Positions 34,463 through 39,816 of a DNA stretch of 39,816 bases are shown here, piece after piece (the first letter of the stretch is position 1; every line of letters begins with the position of its first letter). Both the position numbers and the translations under genes were made by a program. The stretch is from Syntrophobacteraceae bacterium (lineage in GTDB: Bacteria; Desulfobacterota; Syntrophobacteria; Syntrophobacterales; Syntrophobacteraceae), in the NCBI GenBank assembly GCA_017881795.1, contig JADGQM010000004.1, positions 1 to 39,816 of the forward strand. Reading direction: 5' to 3'. The notes beneath the pieces were generated by a model that had not been told where the DNA came from, searched no databases, and worked only from the letters and a program-made list of their open reading frames with translations.

Positions 34463-34581
34463 GGTTATCCGTTACTGGTTAACCGTTACTGCTTAACCTT
34501 ACTGGTTATCGGTTACCGGCCCACTGGCCACTGATAGCTGATAGCTGATAACCGATAACCGATTAACGGGAACCGATTGGT
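34463..34581. repeat. Long heptamer-period array upstream of the sigma factor gene
   Basis: About 17 units in two register blocks. From 34463: GGTTATC, CGTTACT, GGTTAAC, CGTTACT, GCTTAAC. From 34505: GTTATCG, GTTACCG, GCCCACT, GGCCACT, GATAGCT (twice), GATAACC (twice), GATTAAC, GGGAACC, GATTGGT. A short unit around 34498-34504 joins the blocks. It is the longest array in the window and ends 15 bases before the sigma gene start. Confidence 0.85.
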
Positions 34582-34596
34582 TTTGAAATTGTCTAT

Positions 34597-35202
34597 ATGA
34601 GTGAAGAGCAAGCGCCGATATCGACGAGGGAACAGGAGTTTTCCTGGATCCGCTCCGTTCTGAACAATGATCGGAGCGCATTCGACGAGCTGGTGCGCCG
34701 TTATCAGGATAAAGTGTTCAACCTGTGCTTCCGGATGATGGGAGATTACGAAGAGGCTCGTGACTGTGCCCAGGAAACCTTTGTCAGGGCTTACCGGGCG
34801 CTCAAGGATTTCCGGTTTGAAGCGAGCTTTTCCACCTGGATTCTTACGATCGCAGTGAATATTTGCAGGAACAGGCTCAAATCCTTGGAACATAGATATC
34901 GGCGAAGCATGCTGCGGATTGACTCCTTCCTTGATGGCACGGAAGGTTCGAGCAGCATCGAAATCGAAGACCCGGCGCCCAATGCGCTCGCTCAGCTCAC
35001 GAAAAAGGCACAGGATCAACTGCTGCAGAAGGCCATCGATGAGTTGCCGCATGACGCCAAGATCGTGACCGTCCTGCGGGACATCGAAGGCCTCTCATAT
35101 GAGGAAATCGTGCGCATAACCGGTTATAATCCGGGCACCGTAAAATCCAAGTTAGCCCGGGCAAGAGAGCATCTCCGCCAGAAGTTGAAAGGAATGATTT
35201 GA
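34597..35202 (+). CDS. ECF sigma factor, RpoE-like
   Basis: An extracytoplasmic-function sigma factor of 201 aa. Region 2 spans FDELVRRYQDKVFNLCFRMM through AQETFVRAYRALKDF and FSTWILTIAVNICRNRL, and recognises the -10 element. Region 4 is LPHDAKIVTVLRDIEGLSYEEIVRITGYNPGTVKSKLARAREHL, and recognises the -35. This is the RpoE-like pattern. No ribosome site is obvious before ATG 34597. The next gene, an anti-sigma factor, starts on the base after its stop. The adjacent promoter at 36165-36192 matches the RpoE-type consensus, so it may be a direct target. Confidence 0.92.
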   Translation: MSEEQAPISTREQEFSWIRSVLNNDRSAFDELVRRYQDKVFNLCFRMMGDYEEARDCAQETFVRAYRALKDFRFEASFSTWILTIAVNICRNRLKSLEHRYRRSMLRIDSFLDGTEGSSSIEIEDPAPNALAQLTKKAQDQLLQKAIDELPHDAKIVTVLRDIEGLSYEEIVRITGYNPGTVKSKLARAREHLRQKLKGMI

Positions 35203-36144
35203 GTGAAATGTTCTGAAGTGTCCGTCTTGCTGTCCGAATACGTGGACAATCATCTCGACCCCACTGCCAAAGAGCTTGTAGAAGAACACGTGGCATCTTG
35301 TGAGAGCTGTGCCGCCGAATTGCGTTCCCTTCGAGCCTGCCTTACAGCCATTGCGGGCATGGAAAAGGTCAGCGCCCCACCGGATTTTCTGACAGCGGTT
35401 CACGAACGCCTTGAACAGGCTTCAGTGTTTAAGAGGCTCACCAGGTGGCTGTTCTACCCCTTGAGGATCAAACTTCCCATGGAACTGGCGGGGATCGCTC
35501 TGGCCAGCCTCTTGCTTGTTTTTGCCTACCAGACTCCGAAACAAAAGGAAGCGAAAAATCTCCCGGCGATATCCGGAGGTGTAGGGCAGGTGGTTGTGCC
35601 CGCTGATAAGAAAGAGACAACCCTGGATAAAGCGGAGGCTAACCGCCCGGTATCGGCGCCCAGGCGGATCGAACTGGCCCTGCTACTGAGCCCCCCGCAG
35701 ATGGCGGAACACACAGCCCAACTACCGTCGCTGTCCACTGCACCATCACCAGGGAAGAAGCTCGAAGCAGATCGACGCAAAGCACGTGAACAAATCGCCC
35801 GACAACCTGCACCCCCAATGGAAGGTACGCCTTCAGCGCCGACGAATGCCGCCAAAAAGGACGAGTCATTGATGCCCCTTGATTGGCGCCAGGCCGGTGA
35901 ACTGATCAAAGAATCCGTAGCAAGCCTGGGAGGAACTGTGGTCACTGACACATCTCGAATGGCAGCGACCGACCCCAAAACGATTCTGGTCCGGATACCC
36001 GCTAGCAATTATCCCCTGTTTCTGGAGGGGCTGCGCCGGGCAGGCCGTCTCGAAGAACCCCCAGAAGCGCCCACACCAACCTCGGAAACCGCAACAGACA
36101 GTGAGCTCCTCGAAGTGCGGATCAAGCTCATCCAGCCTGAATAG
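35203..36144 (+). CDS. Membrane-anchored zinc-finger anti-sigma factor
   Basis: A 313-aa protein that probably holds the sigma factor inactive at the membrane. The N-terminal ZAS-like zinc finger has HVASCESC (HxxxCxxC) at about residues 28-35. A single membrane segment lies at about 91-108 (LAGIALASLLLVFAY). The periplasmic part has a Pro/Ala/Lys linker, then a globular region at about 220-313 (LIKESVASLGGTVVTDTS, KTILVRIPASNYPLFLEGLRRAGRL, ELLEVRIKLI) that resembles DUF4349-type sensor domains. GTG start directly after the sigma stop, with AAAGGA upstream. The signal it senses is unknown. Confidence 0.85.
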   Translation: MKCSEVSVLLSEYVDNHLDPTAKELVEEHVASCESCAAELRSLRACLTAIAGMEKVSAPPDFLTAVHERLEQASVFKRLTRWLFYPLRIKLPMELAGIALASLLLVFAYQTPKQKEAKNLPAISGGVGQVVVPADKKETTLDKAEANRPVSAPRRIELALLLSPPQMAEHTAQLPSLSTAPSPGKKLEADRRKAREQIARQPAPPMEGTPSAPTNAAKKDESLMPLDWRQAGELIKESVASLGGTVVTDTSRMAATDPKTILVRIPASNYPLFLEGLRRAGRLEEPPEAPTPTSETATDSELLEVRIKLIQPE

Positions 36145-36164
36145 TCCTTTATTTTAAAAATTCG

Positions 36165-36192
36165 GGAACTTTTCTTCTGCCTCCTTGTCCAA
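36165..36192 (+). promoter_or_regulatory. RpoE-type ECF promoter before the VIT/vWA gene
   Basis: GGAACTT at 36165-36171 and GTCCAA at 36187-36192 are separated by exactly 15 bases. This closely matches the known sigma-E consensus (GGAACTT, 15-16 bases, GTC plus AA). The start of transcription would fall near 36198, leaving a leader of about 40 bases that includes the AAGGAGG ribosome site. The ECF sigma gene lies two genes upstream. Confidence 0.7.
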
Positions 36193-36236
36193 TGAAGTGA
36201 AGGCAATCTGAATCTTCAACGAGAAGGAGGCACATC

Positions 36237-38720
36237 ATGGGAATGCAAAGAAACGTCAGAAACCTTTCGAGGTGGATCACCTCAGTCGTGCTGGCCATCA
36301 ACCTGTTCACCATCATCTTGGCGGGAGCCGGTTCTGCGGTCTACGGCAAAACCTTTCCCTCTGTTTCGCCCGCCGTTGTGAAGACTGGAGAGGCGTCGGA
36401 AGATGGCGACAAAACCTTGTCGCCCTACTTCTTCGTCAAGAGTGATGACGCGGCAACCGATCAGCTCCCCCTCAAGGCAACCTCGGTGGTCGCAAACATC
36501 GCGGGGGTGATCGCCGACGTCAGGGTCACTCAAGTTTACAGGAACGAAGGGCAGAGGACTCTGGAAGCCATCTATGTTTTCCCGGCATCCACAAAAGCCG
36601 CTGTTTACGGCTTGAAAATGACGATCGGCGAGCGGACGATCACCGCCGCTATAAAAAAACGCGACGAGGCGCGTGTTGCCTACGCGCAGGCGAAACAGGA
36701 GGGGCGGACCGCATCGCTCCTCGAACAGCAGCGACCGAATGTGTTTCAAATGAATGTGGCAAACATCCTCCCTGGAGACGAAATCAAGACCGAACTTCAA
36801 TACACGGAATTGATCACACCGACGGCGGGGGTTTATGAGTTTGTCTATCCAACCGTGGTGGGTCCCCGGTATTCCAACCAACCGGCGAGCACCGCACCTG
36901 CGACTGAAAAATGGTCAAGAAATCCCACTCTGCACCAGGGTGAATTACCCCCATACACTTTCGACATGACCGCCCGCCTAATCCCGGGCGTACCGATTCA
37001 GGAGATCACCTGCCCGTCCCATAAGGTGGATATTCGTTACCAGGAACGGTCGCGGGCTACAGTAAAGCTTGGAGCGGCGGAAAAATCCGGAGGCAATCGA
37101 GACTTTATTCTCAGATACCGGCTCTCCGGGCAGCTCATCGAGTCAGGATTGCTGCTCTACCAGGGCGAGGAGGAAAATTTCTTTCTGCTTTCCGTGCAGC
37201 CTCCCAAACGCGTCATCCAGAATCAAATCCCGCCGCGGGAATACCTTTTCATTGTGGATGTATCCGGTTCCATGCACGGCTTTCCACTCGACATCAGCAA
37301 ACGGTTGATGCGTGATCTGCTCGCGAATCTGCGGTCGAGTGACACCTTCAACGTCCTGTTGTTTTCAGGAGGTTCAACCCTTCTGGCGCCGCAGTCGCTC
37401 CCGGTGACATCCGAAAACATCCGCCATGCTGTTGAAGTCATCGAGCGCCAGCAAGGCGGGGGAGGAACAGAGCTTCTACCGGCGCTCAAACGGGCCTTGG
37501 CTTTGCCGCGCACGGAAAGGGCCGCGCGTACAGTGGTGATCGCAACCGATGGCTACGTGACGGTTGAGCCGGAAGCCTTTGCCCTCATTCGCAAGGAGCT
37601 CGGGAATGCCAATTTCTTCGCCTTTGGGATCGGTTCAAGCGTCAATCGCTTTCTCATTGAAGGCATGGCGCGAGCCGGTTCCGGGGAACCCTTCGTCATT
37701 ACCAAACCCGACCAGGCTCAGGTCATGGCGGAGCGGTTCCGAGAGTACATCCAATCGCCTCTCCTGACCCAGATCAAACTCGATTTTGGCGCCTTTGAGG
37801 TCTATGACGTTGAACCGACGGGAGTGCCGGATGTCTTTGCCGAGCGCCCGGTGACGGTTTTCGGCAAGTGGCGCGGCAAGGCAACTGGAAAGATCACGCT
37901 CCGGGGCCTTGCCGGGGACCGCAGCACTACCACAACGATTGATGTGGCAGGCGCTGAGCCGATCGCAGACAACGCGGCTCTCCTCTACCTCTGGGCGCGA
38001 ACCCGTATTGCGCAACTCGGTGACGACAACCGCCTGCAGGCCGATGACCGGCGCATTGTCGAGATTACGGAATTGGCCTTGAAGTACAACCTGCTCACGG
38101 CCTACACCTCTTTTGTCGCCGTCGACACTGAGGTTCGCCGAACGGACGGGGAAATTTCGACCGTCACGCAACCCCTCCCCCTGCCCGAAGGGGTTTCCGA
38201 CTATGCCGTGGGGAACGTAGCGGCTGTTGCACCAAGAATGCTTTCTGCTCCTGCTTCGCCCGTTGTGGAAGCAATGAAAAGCGGGGCGGCCGAAGCGCAA
38301 TCTGCCCTTGATAAGACTGACGGGAAGACGCCTGCAGCCAAAGGGGAAAAGCTGAGGGAAAACCATGGTGAAGGCGGCCCCGATTACAGACTGACCATTG
38401 GGAGACTCACCGTCACCGGGGGACTGTCCGAGCAATCAGTGCGGGAAATCGTACAGCAGAACCTGGAAACGCTCAGGAACCGTTGTCTTGCCTTCTTCGC
38501 CGCGGGAAATCCCGGAGAGCTCCTTGCCGAGTGGGTGGTTGATGCCGCCGGCAACGTCAAAGAGGTAAAGATCACCTCACCCCTGACGTCACTGGACGGG
38601 CTCGAATTATGCCTCAGGACGCTGATTCAAACCTGGCGCTTCCCGGCATCCACCGAAGCTCGAGAAAGCTCTGTCTCCGTGTCATTCCATCTCGATCCGG
38701 CTGGTCCAGCAGACCAGTGA
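36237..38720 (+). CDS. VIT and von Willebrand A domain protein with AgmX/PglI-type C-terminus
   Basis: An exported 827-aa protein. An N-terminal hydrophobic segment (WITSVVLAINLFTIILAGAGSAVYG) is a signal peptide or anchor. A VIT domain lies at about 75-195 (VANIAGVIADVRVTQVYRNE, then FPASTKAAVYGLKM). A vWA domain at about 330-510 has an intact MIDAS start DVSGSMHG. The C-terminal 100 residues (VREIVQQNLETLRNRCLAFF to WRFPAST) resemble the TonB-like AgmX/PglI C-terminal domain. AAGGAGG lies six bases before the ATG. Next to a sigma/anti-sigma pair and behind an ECF-type promoter, it is probably the main effector of that circuit. No sortase signal is visible. Confidence 0.88.
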   Translation: MGMQRNVRNLSRWITSVVLAINLFTIILAGAGSAVYGKTFPSVSPAVVKTGEASEDGDKTLSPYFFVKSDDAATDQLPLKATSVVANIAGVIADVRVTQVYRNEGQRTLEAIYVFPASTKAAVYGLKMTIGERTITAAIKKRDEARVAYAQAKQEGRTASLLEQQRPNVFQMNVANILPGDEIKTELQYTELITPTAGVYEFVYPTVVGPRYSNQPASTAPATEKWSRNPTLHQGELPPYTFDMTARLIPGVPIQEITCPSHKVDIRYQERSRATVKLGAAEKSGGNRDFILRYRLSGQLIESGLLLYQGEEENFFLLSVQPPKRVIQNQIPPREYLFIVDVSGSMHGFPLDISKRLMRDLLANLRSSDTFNVLLFSGGSTLLAPQSLPVTSENIRHAVEVIERQQGGGGTELLPALKRALALPRTERAARTVVIATDGYVTVEPEAFALIRKELGNANFFAFGIGSSVNRFLIEGMARAGSGEPFVITKPDQAQVMAERFREYIQSPLLTQIKLDFGAFEVYDVEPTGVPDVFAERPVTVFGKWRGKATGKITLRGLAGDRSTTTTIDVAGAEPIADNAALLYLWARTRIAQLGDDNRLQADDRRIVEITELALKYNLLTAYTSFVAVDTEVRRTDGEISTVTQPLPLPEGVSDYAVGNVAAVAPRMLSAPASPVVEAMKSGAAEAQSALDKTDGKTPAAKGEKLRENHGEGGPDYRLTIGRLTVTGGLSEQSVREIVQQNLETLRNRCLAFFAAGNPGELLAEWVVDAAGNVKEVKITSPLTSLDGLELCLRTLIQTWRFPASTEARESSVSVSFHLDPAGPADQ

Positions 38721-38792
38721 CGAAAATAGGTAACTATCTGTGGAGACCATACTGGCATGAGAGCTCAGTCATTGGACAGCAGCCGAGCACTT

Positions 38793-38848
38793 TTGAGAAA
38801 ATGAGGATGACTAATCATATTAGAACGTATACACTGGAAAGTATATAC
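38793..38848 (+). promoter_or_regulatory. vapBC promoter and probable operator
   Basis: A -35 TTGAGA at 38793-38798 and -10 CATATT at 38816-38821 are spaced 17 bases. Just downstream lie two palindromic words, GTATAC 38827-38832 and GTATATAC 38841-38848, 14 bases start to start. They are well placed to be the binding site of the VapB/VapC complex, which normally represses its own operon. The 152-base gap holds nothing else. Confidence 0.5.
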
Positions 38849-38872
38849 TATTACGCATCGAGGAGGCAACGT

Positions 38873-39100
38873 ATGAACACGGCAAGAATCTTCAAGAGCG
38901 GCAACAGCCAGGCGGTGCGACTGCCCAAGGGATTTAAGCTCGAAGGCGCCGAAGTCTATATAAAGAGAATTGGTCGCAGTGTGCTTCTCATCCCGAAGGA
39001 TGATCCATGGGCGTCCCTTGCCGGCAGTTTGGACAAATTCAGTGAGGATTTTATGGAGGAAAGGGCACAGCTTCCTTTGGAAACCAGGGAAACACTTTGA
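38873..39100 (+). CDS. vapB: VapB-type antitoxin (AbrB/MazE fold)
   Basis: A 75-aa antitoxin and DNA-binding protein. The swapped-hairpin N-terminus is clear: TARIFKSGNSQAVRLPKGFKLEGAEVYIKRIGRSVLLIPKD. The C-terminal tail (SLDKFSEDFMEER) should wrap the toxin. The start has a strong AGGAGG six bases upstream. Its stop overlaps the vapC start by one base (TGATG), typical of coupled expression. Confidence 0.93.
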   Translation: MNTARIFKSGNSQAVRLPKGFKLEGAEVYIKRIGRSVLLIPKDDPWASLAGSLDKFSEDFMEERAQLPLETRETL

Positions 39101-39498
39101 TGGTCTGCATGCTTGACACCAATGTTTGCATCTACGTCATCAAAAGAAAGCCGATTCAGGTCCTGGATAAGCTCAGGACCTTTGAACCCGGAGATGTGGC
39201 TGTTTCCTCCATTACCGTGGCAGAGCTCCAATACGGCGCTTGCAAGAGCAGTCGACCAGACCGGAACCGGGAGGCCTTAACCGAATTTCTCGTGCCGTTG
39301 GAGGTTGTCGCTTTTGATGACAGCGCCGCCGTCCATTACGGGGAGATAAGAGCTCACTTGGAGCGGAGGGGAAATGTCATCGGCGCCATGGATATGCTCA
39401 TAGCTGGTCATGCTAGAAGCCTTTCTCTCACCATGGTGACAAACAATATCCAGGAGTTTGAAAGAGTGCCCGGACTGCGCGTAGAGAATTGGGTTTGA
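39100..39498 (+). CDS. vapC: VapC-type PIN domain ribonuclease toxin
   Basis: A 132-aa PIN-domain protein. The acidic active-site residues are visible: Asp in [12 protein letters not shown], Glu in [12 protein letters not shown], and Asp in [11 protein letters not shown], with a final Asn/Glu region ([18 protein letters not shown]). VapC toxins usually cleave tRNA or rRNA; the target here is unknown. The length and the fusion-like overlap with vapB indicate an intact module. ATG 39100 is preferred to the TTG at 39097. Confidence 0.93.
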   Translation: MVCMLDTNVCIYVIKRKPIQVLDKLRTFEPGDVAVSSITVAELQYGACKSSRPDRNREALTEFLVPLEVVAFDDSAAVHYGEIRAHLERRGNVIGAMDMLIAGHARSLSLTMVTNNIQEFERVPGLRVENWV

Positions 39499-39544
39499 CA
39501 TAGATCTCACGGAGCATTCCCCGAAGGAAAAAACGAAATTGACC

Positions 39545-39816
39545 ATGCAGCAGATTAGAAACTTCAGCATCATTGCCCATATTGACCATGGAAAATCCAC
39601 CCTGGCCGACCGTTTGATTCAGCACGCCGGTCTGGTGACTGACCGGCAGTTCCGCGACCAGATCCTTGATAACATGGACATCGAAAGGGAGCGGGGCATT
39701 ACCATTAAGAGCCAGACCGTGCTCCTCTCCTACACCAGCCGATCCGGTGAGGTCTTCGCGCTGAATCTTATCGATACTCCGGGTCACGTGGATTTCTCTT
39801 ATGAAGTATCGCGCGC
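39545..39816 (+). CDS. lepA: Elongation factor 4 (LepA), 5' part
   Basis: Ribosome-associated GTPase, cut by the window end after about 90 codons. The start [26 protein letters not shown] is the family N-terminus with the P-loop [25 protein letters not shown] is switch I and [14 protein letters not shown] is the G3 motif. The frame is open to the last base. AAGGA lies 16 bases before the ATG, further than usual. It is unrelated to the vapBC pair upstream. Confidence 0.95.
   Translation, partial: MQQIRNFSIIAHIDHGKSTLADRLIQHAGLVTDRQFRDQILDNMDIERERGITIKSQTVLLSYTSRSGEVFALNLIDTPGHVDFSYEVSR

Larger units (their letters stand above)
34140..34596. other. 457-base divergent gap dominated by repeats
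   Basis: It lies between prmA (minus) and the sigma factor gene (plus). It contains two heptamer arrays (34161-34195 and 34463-34581) and an 11-bp inverted repeat (TTCTTGCCGGC 34332-34342 with GCCGGCAAGAA 34379-34389). A 104-codon frame at 34220-34534 reads through the second array and is not supported as a gene. Confidence 0.6.

Noticed and set aside
34220-34534. A 104-codon frame upstream of the sigma gene
   Set aside because: Its last third is a heptamer array and its first part has no ribosome site or recognisable sequence.
34463-34581. Heptamer arrays as a CRISPR array
   Set aside because: The units are seven bases with no spacers, and no cas genes are present.
34569-34596. ECF-like site before the sigma gene listed as a promoter feature
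   Set aside because: The -35 belongs to a repeat unit and the predicted start is inside the coding sequence, so it is kept as a finding only.
38609-38872. Upstream extension of the vapB frame
   Set aside because: The open frame continues upstream over the end of the VIT/vWA gene, but the strong AGGAGG and the family N-terminus fix the start at 38873.

Overview
The window looks like a chromosomal piece of a Gram-negative bacterium, most likely a member of the former Deltaproteobacteria (Desulfobacterota). Outer-membrane and double-membrane proteins are present: a FadL-type porin ending in Phe, an HpnN-like RND exporter, and a TonB-like AgmX/PglI C-terminal domain. A protein resembling the Sfum_1244 family, as I remember it from Syntrophobacter, points the same way. 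The genus cannot be fixed from the sequence alone. GC content looks moderately high by eye; it was not computed.

Layout. 1-8300 is accessory and envelope-related: a FadL-type porin (minus) diverges from an HpnN-like lipid exporter (plus), followed by a two-gene toxin-antitoxin-like pair, a minus-strand flippase-like HpnL-family membrane protein and a PAPS-dependent sulfotransferase. 8307-21468 is a core translation and RNA block on the plus strand: tRNA-Gly(CCC), then rimP, nusA, ylxR, infB, ylxP, rbfA, nrnA, truB, rpsO, pnp, an M16 peptidase and a YycJ-like metallo-hydrolase. A double universal-stress protein and an unusual DUF4062/GHKL-ATPase/winged-helix gene follow. A 21-bp perfect terminator hairpin separates these from the convergent yajC-secD-secF cluster (minus).

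27913-31034 (plus) holds an unknown conserved protein, a methyltransferase resembling the OvoA C-terminal domain, and cysQ. comF, icd and prmA lie on the minus strand (31207-34139). 34597-38720 (plus) encodes an ECF sigma factor, a membrane anti-sigma factor and a VIT/von Willebrand A protein with a TonB-like tail. A near-consensus RpoE-type promoter sits just before the last gene, so the three genes look like one envelope-stress circuit. The window ends with vapBC and the start of lepA.

The most striking non-gene signal is a family of degenerate 7-nucleotide-period arrays. They fill many gaps between genes (infB-ylxP, ylxP-rbfA, secD-secF, methyltransferase-cysQ, comF-icd, upstream of prmA, upstream of the sigma gene, and the pnp stop). 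Their unit sequences differ but the 7-nt register is kept, and some contain the stop or start codons of flanking genes. A second family of inverted CACGAAG/CTTCGTG elements occurs three times, and common GC-rich extragenic palindromes occur three times. All start choices, promoters and family assignments were made by reading the sequence; no database search was run.
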